A DNA stretch of 64,000 nucleotides from CALROG01 sp943369755 (GTDB lineage: Bacteria > Pseudomonadota > Gammaproteobacteria > Burkholderiales > Burkholderiaceae_C), in assembly GCA_943369755.1 (NCBI GenBank), contig CALROG020000004.1:62001-126000 (forward strand). Direction: 5' to 3'. The position numbers and the translations under genes were made by a program. This document shows, one piece after another, positions 37,092 to 47,116 of this stretch (its first letter is position 1; every line of letters begins with the position of its first letter). The notes beneath the pieces are model-generated. The model worked only from the letters and a program-made list of their open reading frames with translations, did no database searches and was not told where the DNA came from.

Positions 37092-38144
37092 ATGATTACT
37101 CTGGCTGTCGATTGCATGGGCGGCGACCACGGGCCTCGTGTGACCCTTGTCGCGTGCCGCCAGTTCCTGGAAAGCCACCCGCAAGCCCGGCTGCTGCTGG
37201 TTGGCCAGCAAGCCAGCTTGCAGGCGTGGACCCATCAGCGCGCTGAGGTCGTGGTTGCCACTGAGGTGGTGGCGATGGACGACCCGGTGGAGGTGGCCCT
37301 GCGTCGCAAGAAAGACTCGTCCATGCGGGTGGCGATTCAGCAGGTCAAAGACGGCGCGGCCCAGGCTGTAGTGTCGGCTGGAAACACCGGTGCGCTGATG
37401 GCGATTGCCCGTTACCTGCTCAAGACCGTAGACGGCATTGATCGACCTGCTATTGCTACCCAGTTGCCCAATGCAAAAGGCGGAGCTACCACAGTGCTCG
37501 ATTTGGGTGCCAATGTGGATTGCTCCGCCGAGCATTTGCTTCAGTTTGCTGTGATGGGGTCGGCCCTGGTTTCAGCCTTGAATGGAGATGACAACCCGTC
37601 AGTCGGGCTGTTGAATATTGGCGAAGAAGTCATTAAAGGCAGCGAAGTTATTAAAAAATCCGGCGAACTGCTTCGATTTGCTGCCAAATCTGGCGATTTG
37701 AATTTTTACGGAAATGTCGAAGGCAACGATATCTTCAAGGGAACAACCGATATCGTGGTGTGCGATGGCTTTGTCGGCAATGTCGCGCTCAAGGCCAGCG
37801 AAGGGCTGGCGTCGATGATTGGTGGATTTCTCAAGGCGGAGTTTTCGCGCAATATTTTCACCAAAATTGCCGCGATAGTTGCCTATCCCGTCTTATCTTC
37901 TTTTAAAAATAGAGTTGATCATCGTCGCTACAACGGCGCGGCCTTGTTGGGCTTGCGTGGGTTGGTGTTCAAGAGCCATGGCTCGGCCGACGAACTGGCC
38001 TTCGAACAAGCCTTGAACCGGGCGTATGATGCAGCCCGACATCAACTACTTGACCGTGTTCAGGCGCGCATTGCGCGTGCGGCACCCCTGCTGATGGGCG
38101 CAGAAGCCTCGGCATCGCCCCTGGAACCCGTTACCCTGACCTGA
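37092..38144 (+). CDS. plsX: Phosphate acyltransferase PlsX
   Basis: This 350-residue protein starts [15 protein letters not shown] and has the PlsX motifs [12 protein letters not shown] (about 94) and LDLGANVDC (about 137). It makes acyl-phosphate from acyl-ACP for phospholipid synthesis. The ATG at 37092 is preferred because it opens the conserved sequence, although the frame is open further upstream. Codons at about 37610-37925 are much richer in A/T than the flanks (see findings). Stop and fabH start overlap as TGATG. Confidence 0.96.
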   Translation: MITLAVDCMGGDHGPRVTLVACRQFLESHPQARLLLVGQQASLQAWTHQRAEVVVATEVVAMDDPVEVALRRKKDSSMRVAIQQVKDGAAQAVVSAGNTGALMAIARYLLKTVDGIDRPAIATQLPNAKGGATTVLDLGANVDCSAEHLLQFAVMGSALVSALNGDDNPSVGLLNIGEEVIKGSEVIKKSGELLRFAAKSGDLNFYGNVEGNDIFKGTTDIVVCDGFVGNVALKASEGLASMIGGFLKAEFSRNIFTKIAAIVAYPVLSSFKNRVDHRRYNGAALLGLRGLVFKSHGSADELAFEQALNRAYDAARHQLLDRVQARIARAAPLLMGAEASASPLEPVTLT

Positions 38145-39121
38145 TGAGACGTTATTCCCGCATTTCCGGTACCGGCAGTTATCTGCCGCCGCGCCGGTTG
38201 ACCAATGCCGACTTGACGGCCGAACTGGCCGCCAAAGGGGTGGAAACTTCGGACGACTGGATTGTTGAACGAACCGGCATCCAAGCCAGGCATTTCGCCG
38301 CACCAGAGGTAGGCTGTAGCGACCTGGGCGTTGAAGCGGCCCGCAATGCCCTGACCGCAGCCGGGGTTCAGGCCGAGGACATCGACCTCATCATCGTGGC
38401 GACCTCGACGCCAGACATGGTGTTTCCCTCGGTGGCCACTATGGTGCAGCAAAAACTCGGCGTGGCTGGTTGCCCGGCATTTGACGTGCAGGCGGTTTGC
38501 AGCGGTTTTGTCTATGCGCTGAGCGTGGCGGACGCCATGATCCAGACCGGCGCGGCCAGCAAGGCGCTGGTGATCGGCGCTGAAGTTTTCAGCCGAATTC
38601 TTGATTTCACCGACCGTCGAACTTGCGTGCTGTTTGGCGACGGTGCGGGTGCCGTTGTACTGGAGGCGTCAGATACGCCTGGAATTTTGGCGAGCGACTT
38701 GCATGCCGACGGCCGATACCGCGACATACTTTGCGTGCCGGGCACGGTCTCGGGCGGGCAGGTTTTTGGCGACCCGCTGCTGAAAATGGACGGCCCCGCA
38801 GTGTTCAAGCTGGCGGTTGGGGTGCTCGAAGATGCCGCCCGCGCCACGCTGGCCAAAGCTGGTTTGCAGGCTGGAGATATCGACTGGTTGATCCCGCACC
38901 AGGCCAATATCCGGATCATGCATAGCACTGCCAAGCGGCTAAAGCTGCCGATGGACAAGGTTGTCGTGACTGTGGATCAGCATGGCAACACCTCGGCGGC
39001 CTCAATTCCGCTGGCGCTTGATTCGGCAGTTCGTGCGGGCAAGGTCAAAAAGGGCGACACCCTGATGCTGGAAGGCGTTGGGGGCGGCTTTACCTGGGGC
39101 GCCGTCCTTCTTACTTATTGA
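38144..39121 (+). CDS. fabH: Beta-ketoacyl-ACP synthase III
   Basis: This 325-residue thiolase-fold enzyme has catalytic Cys119 in [11 protein letters not shown], His in [10 protein letters not shown] (about 253) and Asn in [12 protein letters not shown] (about 283). It condenses acetyl-CoA with malonyl-ACP to start fatty-acid synthesis. It lies between plsX and fabD as in most proteobacteria. Confidence 0.97.
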   Translation: MRRYSRISGTGSYLPPRRLTNADLTAELAAKGVETSDDWIVERTGIQARHFAAPEVGCSDLGVEAARNALTAAGVQAEDIDLIIVATSTPDMVFPSVATMVQQKLGVAGCPAFDVQAVCSGFVYALSVADAMIQTGAASKALVIGAEVFSRILDFTDRRTCVLFGDGAGAVVLEASDTPGILASDLHADGRYRDILCVPGTVSGGQVFGDPLLKMDGPAVFKLAVGVLEDAARATLAKAGLQAGDIDWLIPHQANIRIMHSTAKRLKLPMDKVVVTVDQHGNTSAASIPLALDSAVRAGKVKKGDTLMLEGVGGGFTWGAVLLTY

Positions 39122-39123
39122 AC

Positions 39124-40058
39124 ATGAAGCCATTTGCCTTTGTATTCCCCGGCCAGGGCTCGCAGGCTGTTGGCATGCTCGACGGTTGGGGCGACCATCC
39201 GGTCGTTGCTGCAACCCTGCGCGAAGCCAGCGATGCGCTCGGCGAAGATGTCGCAATACTGATCAAACAAGGCCCCAAAGAAGCACTGGCCCTGACCACT
39301 AACACCCAACCGGTGATGCTGGTGGCCGGTGTTGCGGCGTATCGGGTCTGGTTGCACGAAGGGGGTGATCGACCGTCGGTCGTGGCAGGCCACTCGCTGG
39401 GCGAGTACTCTGCGTTGGTGGCGGCTGGCGTGTTGACGCTGGCGCAAGCGGCCCCGCTGGTGCGTTTTCGGGCCCAGGCCATGCAGGACGCGGTTCCTGT
39501 GGGCACGGGGGCAATGGCTGCCATTCTTGGCATGGACGCGGCCAAAGTGATTGAAATCTGTGCGGCGTCAAGCCGTGACAGTTTTGACGTGGCTGAAGCC
39601 GTTAACTTCAACGACCCGCTGCAGACCGTCATCGCCGGCAGCAAGCTCGGCGTTGAAAAGGCCTGCGAAGCGCTGAAGGCGGCGGGGGCCAAACGCGCAT
39701 TGATGTTGCCGGTGTCGGCACCCTTCCATTCCAGCCTCATGAAGCCTGCCGCTGAACGCCTGCGGGAGAAGCTTGAGAGCCTCCAGCTCGGCGCTCCGCA
39801 AATTCCAGTGATCAACAATGTCGACGTCGCGCTGGAAACCGGTGCCGACCGAATTTGTGACGCCTTGTACCGCCAGGCGTTTAGCCCGGTGCGCTGGGTG
39901 GAAAGCGTGCGAGCGATCAAGGCCCATGGTATTGCCGCAGTGGTGGAATGCGGCCCCGGTAAAGTGCTTGCCGGAATGGTCAAGCGGATTGACGCTGACC
40001 TCACTGGCGCTGGGCTTTACGACATTGGCACACTGGCTGAAGTCAAAGGGCTGCTGTC

Positions 40059-40062
<4 letters not shown>
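39124..40062 (+). CDS. fabD: Malonyl-CoA:ACP transacylase
   Basis: This 312-residue protein starts MKPFAFVFPGQGSQAVGM, with catalytic Ser91 in GHSLGEYSALV and catalytic His in APFHSSLMKPAA (about 202). It loads malonyl groups onto ACP. I use the ATG at 39124; an upstream TTG at 39118 overlaps the fabH stop. It overlaps fabG by 4 nt. Confidence 0.96.
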
Positions 40063-41131
<1,069 letters not shown>

Positions 41132-41138
41132 CCTCAGC

Positions 41139-42386
41139 ATGACCCGCCGCCGTGTCGTTGTGACCGGCCTGGGTTGCATCAGCCCCGTGGGCAACACGGT
41201 GGCCGAATCCTGGGCCAATCTGCTTGCTGGCAAGACCGGCATTGACTTCATTACCCAATTTGATGCGGGCAACTTCGCCTGCAAATTTGCGGGCGAGGTC
41301 AAGGGCTTCAATATCGGGGATTTCATTCCCGAGAAGGAAGCGCGGCACATGGATCGCTTTATCCATCTGGGGTTGGCTGCCGCCATCCAGGCGGTCGCCG
41401 ACAGCGGCCTGCCCACAGGTGAGGCCTTGGGTGCCGAAGAAGCAACCCGCATTGGTTGCAATATTGGTGCTGGCATTGGCGGCCTGCCGATGATCGAGAG
41501 CATGCATGCCGAGCTGGTGAACCGCGGCCCGCGTCGGATCTCGCCGTTTTTTGTGCCGGCCTCGATCATCAACATGATCTCGGGCCATGTGTCGATCAAA
41601 TACGGTTTCAAGGGCCCGAACATCGCCGTGGTCACTGCCTGTACCACGGGTCTGCATGCCATTGGCCTGTCGGCACGGATGATCGAGTACGGTGACGCTG
41701 ACGTAATGGTTGCCGGCGGTGCCGAGTCTTGCGTGTCGCCTCTTGGGATTGGTGGTTTTGCCGCAGCGCGGGCGCTGTCTACCCGCAATGACGACCCCGC
41801 AACCGCGTCGCGGCCCTGGGACAAGGACCGTGACGGTTTTGTTCTGGGCGAGGGCGGCGGCGTGGTGGTGCTGGAAGAGTACGAACACGCCAAGGCGCGT
41901 GGCGCGAAGATTTACGCAGAGCTTGCCGGTTTCGGAATGAGTGCCGACGCCTATCACATGACCGCGCCCGACGTGGACGGCCCGCGCCGTTCCATGGCGA
42001 TGGCCATCAACAACGCGGGCGTCAATGCGCACGATGTGCACTACCTCAATGCGCACGGTACTTCCACGCCGCTGGGTGATCTCAACGAGACCAATGCCAT
42101 CAAGGCAGCGCTGGGTGACCATGCCAAGAAGGTGGTTGTGAATTCGACCAAATCCATGACCGGGCATTTGCTGGGTGGCGCGGGGGGCATCGAGTCGGTG
42201 TTTACAGTGTTGGCGGTGCACCATCAAAAGAGCCCGCCGACCATCAACATCTTCAACCAGGACCCGGCGTGTGACCTTGACTACTGTGCCAACACAGCGC
42301 GTGACATGAAGATTGACGTGGCGGTGAAGAACAATTTTGGGTTCGGCGGCACCAACGGCACGCTGGTGTTCAAGCGAGTGCGCTGA
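41139..42386 (+). CDS. fabF: Beta-ketoacyl-ACP synthase II
   Basis: This 415-residue condensing enzyme has catalytic Cys in TACTTGLHAIG (about 166) and two His in NAHGTSTPLGD (about 306) and KSMTGHLLGGAGG (about 343). It extends acyl chains and adjusts unsaturation with temperature. It starts 7 bp after acpP and ends the fab cluster. Confidence 0.97.
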   Translation: MTRRRVVVTGLGCISPVGNTVAESWANLLAGKTGIDFITQFDAGNFACKFAGEVKGFNIGDFIPEKEARHMDRFIHLGLAAAIQAVADSGLPTGEALGAEEATRIGCNIGAGIGGLPMIESMHAELVNRGPRRISPFFVPASIINMISGHVSIKYGFKGPNIAVVTACTTGLHAIGLSARMIEYGDADVMVAGGAESCVSPLGIGGFAAARALSTRNDDPATASRPWDKDRDGFVLGEGGGVVVLEEYEHAKARGAKIYAELAGFGMSADAYHMTAPDVDGPRRSMAMAINNAGVNAHDVHYLNAHGTSTPLGDLNETNAIKAALGDHAKKVVVNSTKSMTGHLLGGAGGIESVFTVLAVHHQKSPPTINIFNQDPACDLDYCANTARDMKIDVAVKNNFGFGGTNGTLVFKRVR

Positions 42387-42411
42387 GGCCACCCGCGTCA
42401 GCGCTGTTCTC

Positions 42412-42870
42412 ATGCACAACGCCCCATCGGTTTCATGCCCGGTGGGGCGTTCGCGTTTCATGGGGGGTTTTGCGGCGAGTCTGTGGCTGCTGGGTCTGGG
42501 GATTCTGGGGGCATGGGTTTTTCGGACCGGCGCACTCGGCGGGCGGCAGCTTCTGGTGGCTGGCTTGTTGCTGCTAGCGGGGGCTGTCGCTGCATGGCAC
42601 TGGTGGCACACGCCGCATGGCGAAATGGTGTGGGACGGGCTTCTTTGGCATTGGCGGGGCTTGGCGTTGCCTGCGGGTGTTGCCCCGGTCGTGGTGTTCG
42701 ACTTTCAAGTGTTCCTGCTGCTGCGCTGGCCAGCGCCTGGCGCTGTTGAATGGCTGTGCCTGGAGCGCAGCGGCGATCTGTTGCGTTGGCGTGCCGTGCG
42801 TCGTGCGGTATATTCGCGCGCCAGAATCGAGATGCCCTCGGGCCCACAGTCCGACCCGGCAAACCCATGA
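42412..42870 (+). CDS. Small membrane protein, YgfX-like
   Basis: This 152-residue protein has two transmembrane helices (about 20-36 and 43-62) and a Trp-rich cytoplasmic part (HWWHTPHGEMVWDGLLWHW) ending in an Arg-rich helix (DLLRWRAVRRAVYSRA). The layout resembles YgfX/CptA proteins, and genes of this type occur before rpoE in related bacteria as far as I recall. The stop overlaps rpoE by 4 nt. A strong hairpin covers codons 3-14 (42418-42451); an alternative ATG at 42460 lies beyond it. Confidence 0.7.
   Translation: MHNAPSVSCPVGRSRFMGGFAASLWLLGLGILGAWVFRTGALGGRQLLVAGLLLLAGAVAAWHWWHTPHGEMVWDGLLWHWRGLALPAGVAPVVVFDFQVFLLLRWPAPGAVEWLCLERSGDLLRWRAVRRAVYSRARIEMPSGPQSDPANP
42418..42451 (+). 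promoter_or_regulatory. 13-bp hairpin at the end of fabF / start of ygfX-like gene
   Basis: AACGCCCCATCGG (42418-42430) pairs with CCGGTGGGGCGTT (42439-42451), with one T-G wobble and an 8-nt loop. It lacks a T-run, so it is not a standard terminator. It could attenuate or protect mRNA between the fab operon and the rpoE operon, or mask the ygfX-like start. Confidence 0.5.
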
Positions 42871-43502
42871 CGCCCACGCCTTCACCCGTTGACCCCACGC
42901 CTGCTGACACCGACATGATGCTGGTCGAGCGCACCGTCGCCGGCGATCAGCGGGCTTTCGAGCTGCTGGTCATCAAGTACCAGCGCCGCATTGAGCGACT
43001 TATCGGTCGAATGGTGCGCGACGTGGACCTTGTCGAAGACATTGCCCAGGAGACTTTCATTCGGGCGTACCGGGCGCTGGCCCAATTCCGGGGTGAAGCC
43101 CAGTTCTACACCTGGCTCTACCGGATTGCCGTCAACACTGCCAAAAAAGCCTTGGTTGACATGAAGCGCAACCCAACGGTGTCCGAGAGCGCCTTGCGCT
43201 CATCTGACGACGAAGATGAAACTTCCAGCGTCGGGAACGAACTAACCACTGCCGAGACGCCTGAAACGGTGCTCGCAGCCAAGGAAATTGTGTTGGCGGT
43301 CAATGCCGCCATGGACGCCCTGCCCGAAGAACTGCGCCAGGCCGTGACGCTGCGCGAAATCGAGGGCCTGAGCTATGAAGAGATTGCTGAAGTGATGAAC
43401 TGCCCGATCGGCACCGTCCGGTCCCGGATCTTCCGGGCGCGCGATGCGATTTCGGCCAAGGTGAAGCCTATGCTGGAAAACCAGACGGGCAAGCGCTGGT
43501 GA
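42867..43502 (+). CDS. rpoE: RNA polymerase sigma factor RpoE (sigma-E / AlgU)
   Basis: This 211-residue ECF sigma factor has region 2 (about 20-95, with RMVRDVDLVEDIAQETFIRA and YTWLYRIAVNTAKK) and region 4 (about 145-205, with REIEGLSYEEIAEVMNCPIG). With rseA, rseB and mucD downstream it forms the envelope-stress module that senses misfolded outer-membrane proteins. The start overlaps the upstream stop as ATGA. Confidence 0.96.
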   Translation: MTPTPSPVDPTPADTDMMLVERTVAGDQRAFELLVIKYQRRIERLIGRMVRDVDLVEDIAQETFIRAYRALAQFRGEAQFYTWLYRIAVNTAKKALVDMKRNPTVSESALRSSDDEDETSSVGNELTTAETPETVLAAKEIVLAVNAAMDALPEELRQAVTLREIEGLSYEEIAEVMNCPIGTVRSRIFRARDAISAKVKPMLENQTGKRW

Positions 43503-43509
43503 GGTGATG

Positions 43510-44124
43510 ATGGAAAAGATGTTGAACACCGACGAACTGATATCCGCACTGGCTGACGGCCAGTTGCGCGGGGAGGCTTTTGCGCGGGCGGTAGAGCTGG
43601 TGAGTACCGATGCCCAGGCGCGCGCCAATTGGCAGGCTTACCACTTGGTGGGTGATGTGCTGCGTAGCGCCGAGACGGCGTCAGTTTTGGGTAGCCCGGA
43701 TTTTGTGGCACGCTTGCGCACCCGGTTGCAGGCCGAACCGCCGGCTGTGCCAGTTGCTACAGATTTTGTAGTAGCTCACGCTTATCCGGTGCGGGCTGCA
43801 GGCCAATTTGTCGATGAAATGACGGCAGCCAACGAGTCTAGCGTGCGCTGGAAACTGGTGGCTGGTTTCGCGTCACTGACGGCGGTGGTGGCGATTGGCT
43901 GGAGCGCTTGGGGCGCTGCTGGCGGTAATCCTGCACAGGCCGAGCTTGCGCAGGCCGCGCCGCCCGCTGTGGTGGGGGGGGCTGGCAAGGCACCACAGGT
44001 CATGATTCGCGATCCGCGTTTAGACGAATTGCTGGCGGCCCACCGGCAGGCGGGCGGCAGCAACGCGCTGCAGATGCCGGCTGGATTCCTTCGCAATGCC
44101 ACTTTTGAAACGTCGGCGCGTTGA
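43510..44124 (+). CDS. rseA: Anti-sigma-E factor RseA (MucA-like)
   Basis: The protein has 204 residues. The N-terminal RseA domain (about 1-75, LNTDELISALADGQLRGEAF) binds sigma-E. One transmembrane helix (about 116-137) is followed by a periplasmic tail. Residues about 83-98, in the linker before the helix, come from a dispersed-repeat copy (43756-43804). Three start codons lie in a row (GTG-ATG-ATG); I take the last for spacing from GAGG. Release of sigma-E should follow proteolysis by DegS/RseP-type proteases, not encoded here. Confidence 0.9.
   Translation: MEKMLNTDELISALADGQLRGEAFARAVELVSTDAQARANWQAYHLVGDVLRSAETASVLGSPDFVARLRTRLQAEPPAVPVATDFVVAHAYPVRAAGQFVDEMTAANESSVRWKLVAGFASLTAVVAIGWSAWGAAGGNPAQAELAQAAPPAVVGGAGKAPQVMIRDPRLDELLAAHRQAGGSNALQMPAGFLRNATFETSAR
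43756..43804 (+). repeat. Dispersed repeat, copy E (inside rseA)
   Basis: GCTACAGATTTTGTAGTAGC (43756-43775) forms the hairpin. It is followed by TCACGCTTATCCGG and TGCGGGCTGCAGGCC. This is the copy closest to the form I recall as widespread in Comamonadaceae. It is translated in frame as part of the RseA linker. Confidence 0.78.
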
Positions 44125-44137
44125 CGCCCTGCCTTTG

Positions 44138-45187
44138 ATGCCGAACTCCATGCCAGCCTTCTTCAGTTTCCGCCTGCTGCTTTTGGCTTTGGGCGCGACG
44201 GCCGGTGCCGCAGGCGCACAACCCAACCCGATGCCTGCGCCGACCGTGTCCACAGCTGCAGCGCCGGCTGAGCGCAGTATCAGCGAATGGCTGGTGCGTC
44301 TGCATGAGGCCTCGCGTCGGCGCACATATGTCGGTACCTTCGTGGTGTCGTCGTCCGGCGGCAACTTGTCCAGTGCGCGCATATGGCATGCCTGTGACGG
44401 GGTGCAGCAAATAGAGCGCGTGGAAGCCCTCACCGGGGCACCGCGTTCGACCTTCCGGCGCAATGACCAGGTAGTAACTTTCCTGCCCGACAGCAAGCTG
44501 GTGCGCACCGAAAAGCGCGAGTCTCTTGGCCTGTTCCCGGCCTTGCTCAAAGGCAGCGACAACTCCATCCCCGAGTTCTATTCGGCGCTTCGAACCGGCC
44601 AGGACCGGGTCGCCGGGTTCGACGCTGATGTGGTGCAACTGGTGCCGCGGGACAGCCTGCGCTTTGGCTACCGGATCTGGAGCGAAAAGAAAACCGGCCT
44701 GGTGGTCAAGCTTCAGACGCTGGACACCGAAGGGCAAGTGATCGAGCAGGCCGCCTTCTCCGAGCTCCAGCTCGACGCACCGGTCAAGATGGATAAGCTG
44801 GCCCAGATGATGGCCAGCACCGACGGCTACCGGGTCGAGAAATCGGAGCCCGTGAAGACCACGGCGCAAGCCGAAGGCTGGCTTTTGAAAAATGCGGTGG
44901 CGGGCTTTAAGCCGATGGGCTGCTTCAAGCGACCGAATGCAGGCGCAGGCGCTTCAGACGGCACGATGCAATGGACCTTCTCGGACGGCCTGGCCTCGGT
45001 GTCGTTGTTCGTCGAATCCTATGACCGCCAACGGCATGCCCAGGAGGTTTTGCTGGCCATGGGTGCAACCCAGACGCTCACACGCCGGCTGGCCGACAAG
45101 GGCGGTGACTGGTGGTTGACCGCCGTGGGCGAGGTGCCGCCGCAAACTCTCAAGGCGTTTGCACAGAGTCTTGAGCGGCGCAAATAG
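44138..45187 (+). CDS. rseB: RseB/MucB periplasmic regulator of sigma-E
   Basis: This 349-residue protein has a signal peptide (about 1-30, LLLALGATAGAAGA) and the two-domain MucB/RseB fold: a large LolA-like domain (about 50-215) with RTYVGTFVVSSSGG, and a small C-terminal domain (about 245-345). It binds RseA in the periplasm and senses lipopolysaccharide intermediates, protecting RseA from cleavage. Start codons at 44138 and 44150 are both plausible. Confidence 0.9.
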   Translation: MPNSMPAFFSFRLLLLALGATAGAAGAQPNPMPAPTVSTAAAPAERSISEWLVRLHEASRRRTYVGTFVVSSSGGNLSSARIWHACDGVQQIERVEALTGAPRSTFRRNDQVVTFLPDSKLVRTEKRESLGLFPALLKGSDNSIPEFYSALRTGQDRVAGFDADVVQLVPRDSLRFGYRIWSEKKTGLVVKLQTLDTEGQVIEQAAFSELQLDAPVKMDKLAQMMASTDGYRVEKSEPVKTTAQAEGWLLKNAVAGFKPMGCFKRPNAGAGASDGTMQWTFSDGLASVSLFVESYDRQRHAQEVLLAMGATQTLTRRLADKGGDWWLTAVGEVPPQTLKAFAQSLERRK

Positions 45188-45241
45188 CTGCCCCAATTTG
45201 AATCGGGACATGTTTCCCAAGGTTTTCGTGAAAGGTCAAAG

Positions 45242-46711
45242 ATGTTTCTGACGGAATTCAAAAAATTACGCTCAATTGCCCTGGCCGGCGCGTTGGCTGT
45301 CGCCACCGTCGCGATGCTGCTGCCAGCGCAGCCTGCGGCAGCGCAGATGCGTGGGTTGCCCGACTTTACCGAGCTGGTGGAGCAGGTCGGGCCGTCGGTG
45401 GTGAATATCCGCACGCTGGAAAAAGTTCGTGCCGGGCGTACTGCCCAGGGCGGCGGTGTGGACGAGGAGATGCAGGAGTTTTTCCGTCGTTTCTTCGGTC
45501 AACCTATGCCGGGCGTGCCGCGCCAGGCACCACGCCCCAATCAGCCGCAGCCGGAGGAAGAACAGCCGCGCGGGGTGGGTTCAGGTTTCATTCTTACGTC
45601 TGACGGTTTCGTCATGACCAACGCCCATGTGGTGGACGGCGCGGACGAAGTCATCGTCACGCTGCCCGACAAGCGCGAATTCAAGGCCCGCATTGTGGGG
45701 GTCGACAAACGTACTGATGTGGCGGTGGTCAAGATAGAAGCCACCGGGTTGCCGGCCGTCAAAGTTGGCGATGTCAGCCGGCTCAAGGTGGGTGAATGGG
45801 TGATGGCCATCGGCTCGCCGTTCGGACTGGACAACACCGTGACGGCGGGCATCGTCAGCGCCAAGCAGCGCGACACCGGCGACTATCTGCCCTTCATTCA
45901 GACCGATGTGGCGATCAATCCGGGCAACTCCGGCGGCCCACTGATCAACATGCGCGGCGAGGTGGTGGGCATTAACAGCCAAATTTATTCGCGCTCTGGT
46001 GGCTTCATGGGCATTTCGTTCGCGATTCCCATGGACGAGGCCACCCGCGTGAGTGACCAGCTGCGCGCCACCGGTCGGGTCCAGCGGGGGCGCATTGGTG
46101 TGCAAATCGACCAGGTTACGAAAGACGTGGCGGAGTCGATTGGCCTGGGCAAGCCCCAGGGCGCATTGGTTCGCAGCGTGGAAAGCGGCTCGCCCGCCGA
46201 CAAAGCGGGCGTGGAGGCCGGCGACATCATCACAAAGTTCGACGGAAAGTTGATCGACAAGGCCACTGATTTGCCGCGGCTGGTGGGCAATACCAAGCCT
46301 GGTAGCAAGAGCACACTGACGGTGTTCCGGCGCGGAGGCTCCAAAGATCTGGGCATCACAATTGCCGAGCTTGAGGCAGACAAGCCGGTCAAGAAGGCGG
46401 CAGACACCGAAGTCAAACCCAAACCTTCGACCGCAGCGCAGTCGATCGGCTTGACGGTGAGCGAGCTGACGGACGCCCAAAAGAAAGAACTCAAACTCAA
46501 GGGGGGCGTGCGAGTGGATGCCTCGGCCGACGCTGCGGTACGTGCCGGCATTCGAGAAGGCGATGTGATCGTGGCGATTGGCAATACCGAGGTTGGTAAC
46601 GTCAAGGAGTTTGAGGTTGCCGTTGGCAAGCTTGATCGAACCAAGCCCGTCCCGGTGCTGCTGCGCCGTGGCGAGCTGGCAACTTACTTGCTGATCCGCC
46701 CCAGCCGCTAA
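45242..46711 (+). CDS. mucD: Periplasmic serine endoprotease Do-like (MucD/DegP)
   Basis: This 489-residue protein has a signal peptide (about 1-35, cleavage near AAAQM). The trypsin-like domain has the triad His in TNAHVVDGADE (about 130), Asp in DKRTDVAVVKI (about 160) and Ser in NPGNSGGPLIN (about 235). Two PDZ domains follow (about 280-370 and 395-485). The protease/chaperone degrades misfolded periplasmic proteins and is the effector of the rpoE module. An intrinsic terminator follows. Confidence 0.95.
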   Translation: MFLTEFKKLRSIALAGALAVATVAMLLPAQPAAAQMRGLPDFTELVEQVGPSVVNIRTLEKVRAGRTAQGGGVDEEMQEFFRRFFGQPMPGVPRQAPRPNQPQPEEEQPRGVGSGFILTSDGFVMTNAHVVDGADEVIVTLPDKREFKARIVGVDKRTDVAVVKIEATGLPAVKVGDVSRLKVGEWVMAIGSPFGLDNTVTAGIVSAKQRDTGDYLPFIQTDVAINPGNSGGPLINMRGEVVGINSQIYSRSGGFMGISFAIPMDEATRVSDQLRATGRVQRGRIGVQIDQVTKDVAESIGLGKPQGALVRSVESGSPADKAGVEAGDIITKFDGKLIDKATDLPRLVGNTKPGSKSTLTVFRRGGSKDLGITIAELEADKPVKKAADTEVKPKPSTAAQSIGLTVSELTDAQKKELKLKGGVRVDASADAAVRAGIREGDVIVAIGNTEVGNVKEFEVAVGKLDRTKPVPVLLRRGELATYLLIRPSR

Positions 46712-46739
46712 GCGGCTTCGGTCTTGGTGAACAAGTCAA

Positions 46740-46777
46740 GAAGCCCCTGCCCGAAGTCGGGTTTGGGGTTTCTTTTT
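46740..46777 (+). terminator. Intrinsic terminator after mucD
   Basis: GAAGCCCC/GGGGTTTC form the outer stem and CCCG/CGGG the inner stem around a short loop, followed by T5 at 46773-46777. It lies 28 bp after the mucD stop and should end the rpoE-rseA-rseB-mucD transcript. Confidence 0.82.
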
Positions 46778-46961
46778 GATCAAGTGAACTAAAAAAATAA
46801 ACGATTGAGAAAATAATTTCGACGCCTGAGACTCGTGTGTAAGTTTGCGTTTGCTAACTTAATCCATGGCTAACGACAAATTTGGATAGAATCGAGGCCA
46901 TTCACCGGGCATTAGGGGTATATGGAAAACCCCTCAATCCACGATGCGGGAAAAATCCCGG

Positions 46962-47040
46962 TGGTGCACAGCCGATCCACAGATCACCCACAAGTTGTCC
47001 AGAGTTAAATACCCCAAACATGTTAATAACCTGTGTATAA
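46962..47040. promoter_or_regulatory. DnaA-box-like array with 11-bp period
   Basis: Four same-direction 9-mers resemble the DnaA box TTATNCACA: TGGTGCACA (46962), CGATCCACA (46973), TCACCCACA (46984) and TTGTCCAGA (46995), each exactly 11 bp apart and each 7 of 9 positions matching. TGTGTATAA at 47032-47040 is a full match on the minus strand. Between them lies an AT-rich stretch with AACATGTT and GTTAATAAC. Binding is not shown; a remnant or regulatory site is as likely as an origin. Confidence 0.5.
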
Positions 47041-47116
47041 ATTCTTTGTTGCTGCGCTGCAACGCCCGGGTTTTGCGATTTTTTGGACTGTACCTTCGGG
47101 GCTTTTTGCCTACAAT

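Noticed and set aside
37449..37495. GCTATTGCTACC...GGAGCTACC in plsX as another repeat copy
   Set aside because: The encoded peptide is part of a conserved PlsX segment and the GCGGGCT tail is missing.
42460..42870. Later start (ATG at 42460) for the ygfX-like gene
   Set aside because: The N-terminal residues from 42412 fit my memory of related proteins, so I kept the longer form, but the evidence is thin.
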